The notes under the pieces: generated by a model
The model's database searches: none
Told to the model about the DNA's origin: nothing
What the model saw: the letters and a program-made list of their open reading frames with translations, nothing else
In this document: positions 51,048-62,149 of the stretch, piece after piece
Layout: each line of letters opens with the position of its first letter
Numbering within the stretch: position 1 is the stretch's first letter
Assembly (NCBI GenBank): GCA_964036195.1
Contig: OZ038450.1
Coordinates: 13,208,701 to 13,272,700 of the forward strand
DNA from: Sphaerolaimus hirsutus
Taxonomy: Eukaryota > Nematoda > Chromadorea > Monhysterida > Sphaerolaimidae
Length of the DNA stretch: 64,000 nt
Direction: 5' to 3'
Made by a program: the position numbers and the translations under genes

Positions 51048-51494
51048 CAAGGACGTATCCAGGGGGGGGGGGCGGGGGGGGGGCTGCAGCCCCCCCCCTT
51101 CCCGGGGTGAGACAAGAAAAGTCCCGGAAAATGCGATTTTGGGGTGCAATATTGAAGGTATGCCTGAAAAATTTTGCGCGCAAGCGCGCAATCTTCCATC
51201 ACACATAGTTATTTTCCGCGGATGGTCCGCTGTACACGCATATCCCTGAAAATGTCACAACTGTGTGCCTGTCGCTGTGTATATATGTATATTTACATAC
51301 ATATACAACGGCTCTTGGCGCCAGCGCCAACGCCAAAGGCGCCATGGCGTGGCGCCTACGAATGGCGCCAGCGCCATGGCGCCATTCTGTTACTATATAT
51401 GAAAAGATTTAGGGGGGGGGGCTGAGCCCCCCCCGTTCGCGGGGCTCCGTAAACAAACAGCCCCCCCCGCTCAAAAATCCTGGATACGTCCCTG
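51048..51494. mobile_element. 447-bp hAT-like MITE with perfect 8-bp TSD, CAAGGACGT family
   Basis: Ends CAAGGACGTATCCAGG and CCTGGATACGTCCCTG, with ATTTACAT duplicated at 51040-51047 and 51495-51502. The interior has G/C homopolymers, TTGCGCGCAAGCGCGCAA (51174-51191) and a GGCGCCAGCGCC-rich centre. Confidence 0.8.
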
Positions 51495-51796
51495 ATTTAC
51501 ATAGTTGGAAAAGATGTTGGGTCAATTTAAAAAAACAATCATTGAAGTCAGATGAACTATTTAATTTGAAGGTGAAAATGGGCAAAAGGTTATGAAAATA
51601 AATGATCTTATATTCTCATGATCTTCTTATCTAATCAAATGAATTTTCTTTAAAACGCTAACCTTTACGTTTTACAGCGAAAAAGTATTTTACTGGTGTT
51701 TTCTCATGAGCTAAAGTAAAAAAATTACTTTATGTTTTCTTTATACAGGATTGAGTAAAATATAAATATTTATTTTACGTTTATGTTTACTTTTAG

Positions 51797-51908
51797 AAAA
51801 AGGTCCATAACAACTGCGGCACATTGCACTTCTTACAGCATAGGCGCTGCATGTTGGTGAAAAAGGACACTGGGAGACTATCACTTTTACTCGACGGTAT
51901 TCACTGTG
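51797..51908 (+). CDS. Candidate orphan cysteine-containing exon
   Basis: Acceptor GTTTACTTTTAG and donor CTGTG|GTAAAT frame 112 nt encoding KKVHNNCGTLHFLQHRRCML then VKKDTGRLSLLLDGIHC, phase 0 to 1. The C...C...DGxxCG spacing loosely recalls cysteine-rich regions of ADAM/ADAMTS proteins, but this is only a resemblance. Helitron C begins 200 bp downstream and may have separated it from its next exon. Confidence 0.35.
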
Positions 51909-52107
51909 GTAAATATATACTGTGCGTACAACTGAAGTTAATCAAAGCATTGAAAGTGGTGCACTGTTTGCAGTTGATTTTATCCCAAATAATGCGCTAC
52001 TCGTGAATTCGCAATTCCGCCTGCAGATTTTGCTAATGGCATTTTCATCCAGTGTCATTTCAAGCTCAACTGACTAAATCAGATACATCTAGATAATTGT
52101 AATAAAA

Positions 52108-55100
52108 CTAGCAGGATTCTCTCCGACCTTCGGTCGGGTTTTGTGGTTCTCTACAATTAATACCATTGGAGAAAATATGATACTTTAGTTAAGTTTGCCC
52201 ACATGCTAGGCATGTGTTTTGAAATGCGGTATGTAATCTACCAACAATAACAAGACCAATACCAAAGATGCAATGTTTTGGAATGGATTTTTGTAAACTT
52301 CTGTAAAATGGTTGGGCATGAAACTCGGTAGTAAAATGTAGACAGTTTGCGATTTGGTATGATGGTGTGCAGTGTGCATTCTGTGTGGTATAGGTTTTGT
52401 GATATGATAGTGTGGTTTTTGCAAGGTGTCAAACTTTGTTGTAATCTTCAATTGGTTACATTTGTGCTTTGCTGTTCTTTTTGTGTTTGTAAATCCTTGT
52501 GGTATAAATTGTAGAGAACCACAAAACCCAACTGAAGGTTGGAGAGAATCCTGCTATAGGTACCCACTACTCAGAGGCTTGCAAAAACTGACACCCCAAT
52601 GGGGACCCCCCTCCAAATGGCACCCCCTGGGGAACCTCCCAAAAGTGGCACCCCCTGGGAACCGCCCAAAAATGGGACCTCCTAGGGCCCCACAAATATG
52701 GCACCCCCTGAGGACCACCAGAAAATGGCACCCCTTAGGGACCCCCCAAAAATGGCACCCCCTTGGGACCCCATAAAAATAGCACCCCCTGGGGACCCCC
52801 CAAACATGGCACCCCCTAGGAACCCCCACAAAAATGGCACCCCCTGGGGACCCACCCAAAGTTGGCTCCCCCTGGGGACTCTCCAAAAATGGCACCCCCC
52901 TGGGGACCCTGTGCATTCTGTGTGGTATAGGTTTTGTGATATGATAGTGTGGTTTTTGCAAGGTGTCAAACTTTGTTGTAATCTTCAATTGGTTACATTT
53001 GTGCTTTGCTGTTCTTTTTGTGTTTGTAAATCCTTGTGGTATAAATTGTAGAGAACCACAAAACCCAACTGAAGGTTGGAGAGAATCCTGCTATAGGTAC
53101 CCACTACTCAGAGGCTTGCAAAAACTGACACCCCAGTGGGGACCCCCCTCCAAATGGCACCCCCTGGGGAACCTCCCAAACGTGGCACCCCCTGGGAACC
53201 GCCCAAAAATGGGACCCCCTAGGGCCCCACAAATATGGCACCCCCTGAGGACCACCAGAAAATGGCACCCCTTAGGGACCCCCCAAAAATGGCACCCCCT
53301 TGGGACCCCATAAAAATAGCACCCCCTGGGGACCCCCCAAACATGGCACCCCCTAGGAACCCCCACAAAAATGGCACCCCCTGGGGACCCACCCAAAGTT
53401 GGCTCCCCCTGGGGACTCTCCAAAAATGGCACCCCCCTGGGGACCCTGTGCATTCTGTGTGGTATAGGTTTTGTGATATGATAGTGTGGTTTTTGCAAGG
53501 TGTCAAACTTTGTTGTAATCTTCAATTGGTTACATTTGTGCTTTGCTGTTTTTTTTGTGTTTGTAAATCCTTGTGGTATAAATTGTAGAGAACCACAAAA
53601 CCCAACTGAAGGTTGGAGAGAATCCTGCTATAGGTACCCACTACTCAGAGGCTTGCAAAAACTGACACCCCAATGGGGACCCCCCTCCAAATGGCACCCC
53701 CTGGGGAACCTCCCAAAAGTGGCACCCCCTGGGAACCGCCCAAAAATGGGACCCCCTAGGGCCCCACAAATATGGCACCTCCTGAGGACCACCAAAAAAT
53801 GGCACCCCTTAGGGACCCCCCAAAAATGGCACCCCTTAGGGACCCCCCAAAAATAGCACCCCTGGGGACCCCCCAAACATGGCACCCCCTAGGAACCCCC
53901 ACAAAAATGGCACCCCCTGGGGACCCACCCAAAGTTGGCTCCCCCTGGGGACTCTACAAAACCCAACTGAAGGTTGGAGAGAATCCTGCTTTAGGTACCC
54001 ACTTCTCAGAGGCTTGCAAAAACTGACACCCCAATGGGGACCCCCCTCCAAATGGCACCCCCTGGGGAACCCCCCAAAAGTGGCACCCCCTGGGAACCGC
54101 CCAAAAATGGGACCCCCTAGGGCCCCACAAATATGGCACCCCCTGAGGACCACCAGAAAATGGCACCCCTTAGGGACCCCCCAAAAATGGCACCCCCTTG
54201 GGACCCCCCAAAAATAGCACCCCCTGGGGACCCCCCAAACATGGCACCCCCTAGGAACCCCCACAAAAATGGCACCCCCTGGGGACCCACCCAAAGTTGG
54301 CTCCCCCTGGGGACTCTCCAAAAATGGCACCCCCCTGGGGACCCCTCTCAAAATGGCACCCCATATGGACCTCCCCCGCAAAAAAAAATATAGCACCCCC
54401 CTGAGGACCACCAAAAAATGGCACCCCTGGGGACCACCCAAAAAATGGCATCCCATGTGGACCCCCTTTAAATGGCACCCCCATATGTACCTCCAGAAAA
54501 TGGCACCCCCTGGAGACCCCCCAAAAATGGCACCCCATGGGGACCCCCTCTAAATCCTGTAAACACAGCCCCTAGTTTGGAAACTCCTGTAAACTCAGCC
54601 CCTAATTTGGAAAATGGTATGAATATTTCAAAAAATCACTATCATCAATCCACAAATGCATCAATTCACAATTTTCAATTTTTTAGCCCCAGGGGTTAGA
54701 CTTAAAAAGTTATGGTAATGTAGAGTAGAAATGGAGTGCACATCTCAAATCAGTGCAATAAAAAACCCACAAATGCATCATTTCACAAATTGAAAGTTTT
54801 TGTGCCCAGGGGTTCATTATCAGGGTTTTAGTAATGTGGTGTCAAAATGGAGTGCATATTTGAAATCGCTACAATCAGAAACCCACAAACACATCATTTT
54901 ATGATTTGAAAATTTTTGGCCCTGGGGGTTCATTTTCAGGGTTATGGTAATGTAGTGTCAAAATGAAGTGCATATTTCAAATCAAGGTAATCAAAAAGCC
55001 ACAAATGCATCATTTCACAATTTCTAATTTATTAGCCCCATGGGTTCAATTTAAGGCTTACAGTAATGTAGAGTTGAAATTGAGTCATTTCAAATCAGTG

Positions 55101-57467
55101 CAATTAGAAACCTGCAAAATGCATCATTTCACAATAAGAAATTTTTGGGTCTAGGGGTTCAATTTCAGGGTTTTAGTAATGTAGTGTCAAAATGGAGTGC
55201 ATATTTGAAATCGCTACAATCAGAAACCCACAAATGCATCATTTTATGATTTGAAAGTTTTTGGCTTAGGGGGTTTATTTTTATGGTTATGGTAATGTAG
55301 TGTGAAAATGAAGTGCATATTTCAAATGAGTGAAATCAGAAACCTGAAAATTTATGATTTCACAAATTGAAAGTTTTTGGCTCCAGAGGTTCATTTTCAG
55401 GGTTATGGTTATGTAGTTTTCAGGGTTATGTAGTGTCAAAATGGATTGCATATTTCAAATCAGTGCAATTAGAAACCCACATCAAATCATTTCACAATTT
55501 CTAATTTTTTAAGCCCTGGGCATATTTGAAATTGCTACACTCAGAAACCCACAAATCCATCATTTTATGGTTTGAAAGTTTTTGGCCCAGGGGGTTCATT
55601 TTTAGGGTTATGGTAATGTAGTGTCAAAATGAAGTGCATATTTCAAATGAGTGCTTTCAGAAACCCGAAAATGCATCATTTCTCAAATTGAAAGTATTTG
55701 GCCCCATGGGTTCATTTTTAGGGTTATGGTAATGTAGTGTCAAAATGGAGTGCATATATCAAATTGGTGCAATCAGAGACCCAAATTTGAAATCAGTGCA
55801 ATCAGAAACCCAAAAATGAATGATTTCACAAATTGAAAGTTTTTGGCTCCAGAGCTTCATTTTCAGGGTTATGGTTATGTAGTTTTCAGGGTTATGTAGT
55901 GTCAAAACAGAGTGCATATTTCAAATCAGTGCAATTAGAAACCCACATTGAATCATTTCACAATTTCTAATTTTTTAAGCCCTGGGCATATTTGAAATTG
56001 CTACACTCAGAAACCCACAAATCCATCATTTTATGGTTTGAAAGTTTTTGGCCCAGGGGGTTCATTTTAGGGTTATGGTAATGTAGTGTCAAAATGAAGT
56101 GCATATTTCAAATGAGTGCTATCAGAAACCCAAAAATGCATCATTTCTCAAATTGAAAGTATTTGGCCCCATGGGTTCATTTTTAGGGTTATGGTAATGT
56201 AGTGTCAAAATGGAGTGCATATATCAAATTGGTGCAATCAGAGACCCAAATTTGAAATCAGTGCAATCAGAAACCCAAAAATGAATGATTTCACAAATTG
56301 AAAGTTTTTGGCTCCAGAGGTTCATTTTCAGGGTTATGGTTATGTAGTTTTCAGGGTTATGTAGTGTCAAAACAGAGTGCATATTTCAAATCAGTGCAAT
56401 TAGAAACCCACATTGAATCATTTCACAATTTCTAATTTTTTAAGCCCTGGGCATATTTGAAATCGCTACACTCAGAAACCCACAAATCCATCATTTTATG
56501 GTTTGAAAGTTTTTGGCCCAGGGGGTTCATTTTAGGGTTATGGTAATGTAGTGTCAAAATGAAGTGCATATTTCAAATGAGTGCAATCAGAAACCCGAAA
56601 ATGCATCATTTCTCAAATTGAAAGTATTTAACCCCATGGGTCCATTTTGAGGGTTATGGTAATGTAGTGTCAAAATGAAGTGCATATTTCAAATGAGTGC
56701 AATCAGAAACCCAAAAATGCATCATTTCTCAAATTGAAAGTATTTGGCCCCATGGGTTCATTAACGGGTTATGGTAATGTAGTGTCAATGGAGTGCATAT
56801 ATCAAATCAGTGCAATCAGAAACCTAAATTTGAAATCAGTTCAATCAGAAACGCAAAATTGCATCATTTCACAAATTGAAAGTTTTTGGCCCCAGTGGTT
56901 CATTTTCAGGGTTATGGTAATGTAGTGTCAAAATGGAGTGCATTATATATCAAATCAGTGTAATTAGAAACCCACAATGCATCATTTCACAATTTGAAAG
57001 TTTTGGCCCCGGGGGCCTCACTTAAGGATTATGGTAATGTTATTGTTAACTCCCATAAACTCAGCCCCTAATTTGGCAAACACCCATCAACTCAACTCCC
57101 ATAAACTCGGCCTCTAATTTGTGAACTTGTGTCAACAGCCCCTTATTTTTAAACTTCTGTCAACTCAACCCTAATTTATAAACACCCATCAACTCAACCC
57201 TGAATTGTAAACTCAGCCCCTAAAAACTCAAGTCAACCCCCTATACATGTGCAATTGCATTCTTGGGAAGCAACTTTGCCATCTACTAACCCTGTTTGTC
57301 AAGATTGTGGATCGTGTTTGTAAAGGGCATTTGTACTAATAAATAGTGACTGCATTGTGTGCAAAAACACACACGAATTGGGCACAATGATGCCTGTGAT
57401 TGTGTGTCCTATCTTTTACATTAGGCATACCTAGCACGCAATTCTTTCACAATTGTATATGTTTTGA
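52108..57467 (-). mobile_element. Non-autonomous Helitron, copy C (5,360 bp)
   Basis: On -, the 5' end is TCAAAACATATACAATTG after host A, a diverged version of the copy A/B end. The 3' end is the same hairpin and CTAG (52108-52111) before host T. The 27-bp array is expanded by two extra 537-bp blocks (52374-52910, 52911-53447), and the + strand internal end is therefore repeated. The 116-bp array covers about 54620-57005 and the AACTCAGCCCC minisatellite about 57040-57240. No Rep/helicase gene. Confidence 0.82.
52374..53447. repeat. 537-bp higher-order tandem duplication in Helitron C
   Basis: GTGCATTCTGTGTGGTATAG starts at 52374, 52911 and 53448. The first two blocks are nearly identical and each joins GGGGACCCT directly to GTGCATTCTG. 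Copies A and B lack this duplication. Confidence 0.8.
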
Positions 57468-58905
57468 TGTCATATTATACCGACGGCTGGAAGCCATATG
57501 CGTGCACTTAAGCATTGCACCGTCAGTTCAAATTTCTCTACAAAAATCATACCGAATATGTCAGTCATGTTAATTGAGTTTTCAAATTGTGTCTGTTAAA
57601 CATATTATTCACGTCATTACATGCGTTATACTGATTGGATCGCATGCTTTACAAAGAATGCTACCATATTTTCATGAATAAAGTAACCGAAATCGCGAAT
57701 AGTGGAATAAATGCAATGTATTCGTTCCTTAGTCAGATGGCATATGGTGAATTCCTGTAAAGTTTTCAGTCCACTTTACCTACTATTGATGGCGCCATTG
57801 GCGCTGGTGGCGTGCAGACAAACGCCGTGGCGCGTGGCGTGACCAACGCCAAATTCGCGGCGCTTTTTATCACCACACTGTACCATCTGCGTCACGGACG
57901 GGTTTCGATTGAACCGCTCGTCGAGCAAAAACTTCTCAGTTTACTCGCGTTTTGCGCTCTGAGGTTTATTTGCCTGCATTTCCGTTTTGGACATTCGACA
58001 CCACTACGCGTTTGTCATTTTGCAGCGCCGATCAAGCTTCGAACGCGCGTTTTTTCGGATTAAAAAATTTTAAAAGGCTCGTTGCCAGGGGAGAAATTCA
58101 ATTGACCTGAACAGTGTTCTTTGGTGTTGATTTTTTTTGAAAAATTTGTGCGAAATGGCAACGTAAATATATGGCGCGCGTTCATTTTGTTCACTATTTG
58201 CGGGAAATAGGATACCTAGCCGTAAATTTAGGTATACAGTTGTAATGTTGATATTTAATGTTCTATTTGAAATGATGTTATAAATCGTCTGAACGATAAT
58301 TGAGGCGTTTCTGACAAGTTAGCACATAACACCACTTTCTGCTGTTCCGACAGGTGAATTTCCCTACAATCCTTCAAATTCCCCGTGAAATACACAAATA
58401 GTTGCATGCACGCCTCTGCAACTTTGCATGCAACTTGCAATAGTTCAGACACCGCAGTATAAAAAAAATCTGGCACTTGACAGGCCACTCGGCACGGGTT
58501 GTCTACCTAAAACACATCGTTCACTGATAACAAGAACGGGGGTGCCTAAGGAGTTACCTAGGTGCCAAGCAAATTTTCATTGGTCTGTTTTTTGTGGAAC
58601 TGATAGAATCTGTGAAGCCTGTCACTTGAAATTGATATTTATGTTCTACTGACAGCACAGCTGACAGCGAAATTTACCATATCCCGTCTGTAAAAATAAC
58701 CTGAAATTTCTTATTTTGATAGTAAAATTACATGCGAAACTTATAACGCCACATTATTCAAAATAACCTTCCAAAACACATTCCGGAACCTGTTTTTTTG
58801 TACACATCAGTCATTTCATTGAAATCATTTTTGAACGGTCGTACAACTTCAAACTGAAAAACTTCGTTTGCCAAAACATATTTACAGCCGATAGACTTTT
58901 TAACA
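57468..58905. other. Unrecognised sequence with a GCGCC-family fragment
   Basis: 57786-57876 is a GGCGCC-rich fragment ending GCGCTTTTTATCACCA, like the hAT-like GCGCC family. The rest has no supported exon. The 83-codon frame at 57812 starts in that fragment. Confidence 0.4.
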
Positions 58906-59223
58906 CCGTAATTCCTTGAAATACCTTATCGGGATTTATTATTTCGCCAGCAAAATTTAAGGGGTTAATTTGTATGGGATTATTGTTTCGTCCGGATTTT
59001 CATGTTTTTATTGCGTGAGCATTCATTATGTATATGGATGTAAAAAATCAACAAAAAAGCTTGTAAGGTTTGAAATTTTACAGGACATTTCACATTACTT
59101 TTATTACTTCATTACTTTGCATAAACAATTTGCAAGGGTGGATATTGCGAGAGGGGCTGTTTTTCCACAGTTTACTCAGACATAGGTGATTTTGAGGGGA
59201 GGGGGTCATTCGGGTCAATACGG
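58906..59223. mobile_element. Decayed CCGTAATTCCTTGAA MITE
   Basis: CCGTAATTCCTTGAAATACC at the left and GGGTCAATACGG at the right. The internal TTATTTCGCCAGCAAAATTT block places it in the CCGTATTTCC family. Confidence 0.5.
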
Positions 59224-59689
59224 CGGGTAGGCAATTAGGTAGTTCTATTGAAAAAAACGCTGTAAGTTTACCAGCGCTAAAAGCTATTACAAGCTGAAAG
59301 CTAAAAGTCATCACAAACTTACAGCAGTACCGTGAAATAAACAGGATAACTGTAACAAGAAGTTGCATTCAAAAAATTTTTTTTTTAATTTACAAAAAGC
59401 TTTTCATGTTAATGCTCTTAATGCTTCATGTGACATTAAAGTGCGGCATTTTTCGCTTCTATGCATAATCATAATTGAAAATTTTATCATCCATAAAGCG
59501 GGAATTAGAGCTCAGCGTCGATTCGACGCGAAATGATGACGTGGAAAGATGTCGAAAAATTAATTACATGAGAACGGACAAAGATACGGTCTTGTAATTT
59601 CAGAATAAGATTGTCCTGGTAATTGTTTATAATGTCCCAAAAAAGATTTGAAAAATATTGAGTAATTAATGTGTTATTAATTGTACGTC

Positions 59690-59915
59690 AAAATTGCATC
59701 TTTTCACGTCATCATTTCCCGTCAAACATTTCACGTCAGCAACTTTTCACGTCAGCAACATTTCACGTCACATGAAATGTTGACGTGAAATGTAAGTTGT
59801 CGAATCTTTTCACGTCAGAGTGTTGACGTGAAAAGATGTTTACTGATAAACATTTTGCGTCAAAAACATTCTGCGTCAAGCTGTAATTAGAATTTTATTT
59901 CTGACGTGAAATGAA
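59690..59915. repeat. Cluster of TTTCACGTCA motifs in both orientations
   Basis: ATTTCACGTCA, TTTTCACGTCA and their complements occur more than eight times in about 220 bp, with local hairpins (CATTTCACGTCACATGAAATG). A second cluster is at 62695-62905. Confidence 0.6.
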
Positions 59916-59933
59916 TGAGTGAAGAGTGTGTAG

Positions 59934-60469
59934 TAGGGTTCAACCGGGACCACTTTTCGGGACGGGGAACGTGGCCGGGACCATAAATTCTTCAATGTCA
60001 GGACCGGGACCAAAATGTAGGGACAGGGACCGGGACCAGGACTGGAGGATCGTTACCGGTACCATACCAGGAATTTTCGAATGTCGGGACCGGGACCGGG
60101 ACTGTGGTGTCGGTACTGTTGGTACGGGTACTGGGAGTTGTCGGTACATCAGAAATGAAATTTTTTCGGGGAAATGAACACTTAATATGCTATCTATAAC
60201 ATCATAAAGTACTACTGCTGGTCTCGTGTCTACCTGTATCTGTTGTCTTGCGACTATATTTAGGAACGTGGGAAAAATTTTGTAGTAAGGATTGAAAAAA
60301 GACACTGTGAACTTCAACCGTGAGCGGGAGTGGATTTTTTCTATCCGGGATCGGGACTGCGGCGTAGGTAAGTGTACCGGGACTGTGTCGTCGGGACTGG
60401 GACCTGGACCGCCCAGTGCAGACTTTTTGTCGAACCAGGTAGCGGAATCTCAGTCCCGTTTGAACCCTA
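59934..60469. mobile_element. hAT-like MITE TAGGGTTCAACCGGGAC with GGGACC arrays
   Basis: Ends TAGGGTTCAACCGGGAC and GTCCCGTTTGAACCCTA. Subterminal arrays are CGGGACCGGGACCGGGACT on both sides. The flanking 8-mers GTGTGTAG and GTGGATAC are at best a decayed target duplication. Confidence 0.6.
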
Positions 60470-60479
60470 GTGGATACGT

Positions 60480-61225
60480 AGACTATGCGATGATTATGCG
60501 ATGACTAATGCGAGCTATGCGAGCGATTAAATTTTTTTGATGACCTACCCAACATTCCTTGTTAGACGACTCCAGTAGAATAGTGTGAACCACGTTTTAT
60601 GATGAATACGCGTTGTTGGTCGGACGACCACAGGATATAATTGTCAATTAGCTAATTTCATACGTTACTTTACTTTACTTTGTTATGTTATTTTATGTTA
60701 CGTTTTTATTGTTAATTTGTTAATGAAAGTTAATGTATTTATGTAAATATTGTGCACGTCACAAAAAAATTTATCTATCGTTTTATATATATTCATTCAA
60801 TCGATCAATGAATTAATGCATTGAATATTCCGTAACGTAAATTTTCAAATAATTCCCAGGGAGATATATTTTGAAATGTTAAATTTTTGGAAATCAGTGG
60901 GAGTTGATGGAGGGGGGAAGTTATTTGTTTCTCTGTCATCTAACAGGGGGAAATTATTCGATTATTTACGCTAGTATAAAGAAACCGTTAAAATTAAGGA
61001 TTACATTGCATTTAAATGCAAACAATATGCCGTAAATCATAAATTGTAAATTGTAAATACTTATTCGAGGATATAGCGTATATATTTTTATGTAGCACAC
61101 ATACCGCAACTGGCTCTACAAGTGATGGGTACAATATAAGAGCGAAAGAATAAAAAAGAAATCTAGTTGGATAGTAATAATTGAATAGATGATACAGTCA
61201 GTATATAAGGCATGGGAATGATTAA

Positions 61226-61271
<46 letters not shown>

Positions 61272-61585
61272 TTTATTTATTTACGGACCTGAACATTTCT
61301 ATCAGACACGCATAATTTTCAAACAGCTAAGCGAAATATGCATATGCGAGGTAAAAGAAAAATACGTAAACGTTGTACAAAGAGATACCTAATACCGTAG
61401 TAAAGAAATGTACAGAAATTACAATACACTACAACAAGCGGAGATATTATACATGAGTGACATAGATTTTTAAAGCACCAAAATGAGGAGATTTCAATTT
61501 GAGGGATTATGATGGCGAATGTTAAAAAATTTATAACTACTTTTAAACGAATAAACCATATTCAAAAACAAAGCATACATAGAAA
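60480..61585. other. AT-rich non-coding stretch with a TTAC microsatellite
   Basis: (TTAC)n grading into (TTAT)n lies at about 61226-61284. Otherwise no repeat ends or exons are recognised. Confidence 0.5.
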
Positions 61586-62029
61586 CAAGGACGTAGCCAG
61601 GGGGGGGGGGGCGGGGGGGGGGGCGGCCGCCCCCCCCCGCTTCCCGGGCCGGACCAAAAAATGTGCCAGAAATGGCACTTTCAGAAGACGATTTTGTAGA
61701 CAGTTTGAAAAAATTTTTTGCGCGCAAGAGCGCATTTTCCCTTCACAACATACATTTTCGGCCGACCGGTCACCGCGGCCTCAAAACCAGTGAAAATGGA
61801 CTCAATTCGTGTCCATGTCGCTGTATATGCCTGTAAAATACAGACATATACTGCTCTTTTGGCGCCAATGCCAACGCCAGTGGCGCCATGGCGTGGCGCC
61901 TACGAATGGCGCCATTCCCCTACTACAGGGGTAAAATTTTAGGGGGGGGGGGGGGCGCCGCCCCCCCGTTCGCCGGGCTCCGTATACAATCCGCCCCCCC
62001 CCCGCTCAAAAATCCTGGCGACGTCCCTG
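61586..62029. mobile_element. 444-bp hAT-like MITE with perfect 8-bp TSD, CAAGGACGT family
   Basis: Ends CAAGGACGTAGCCAGG and CCTGGCGACGTCCCTG, with CATAGAAA duplicated at 61578-61585 and 62030-62037. Same internal plan as 51048-51494, with TTGCGCGCAAGAGCGCA near 61719. It lies just beyond the stop of the - strand gene. Confidence 0.8.
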
Positions 62030-62110
62030 CATAGAAAAACATAAAAATCATTTGCAAAAACGAAACAAAGTATCAAACACATTTTTCCACTCCACTCTGT
62101 GATTCAGTGA

Positions 62111-62149
62111 CTATTTCTTTTTTCTCTTTTGCGGCAGCGTCTTCTTTTT
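62111..62149 (-). CDS. Unknown nuclear-protein gene, terminal lysine-rich exon
   Basis: Acceptor TTTATCTTACAG, then KKKTLPQKRKKK and TAG. The phase fits the previous exon, extending VMEKKL to a continuous basic tail. Confidence 0.55.
   Translation of the reverse strand, partial: KKKTLPQKRKKK

Noticed and set aside
61226..61284. TTAC/TTAT repeat as a telomere-like or regulatory array
   Set aside because: An ordinary tetranucleotide microsatellite.
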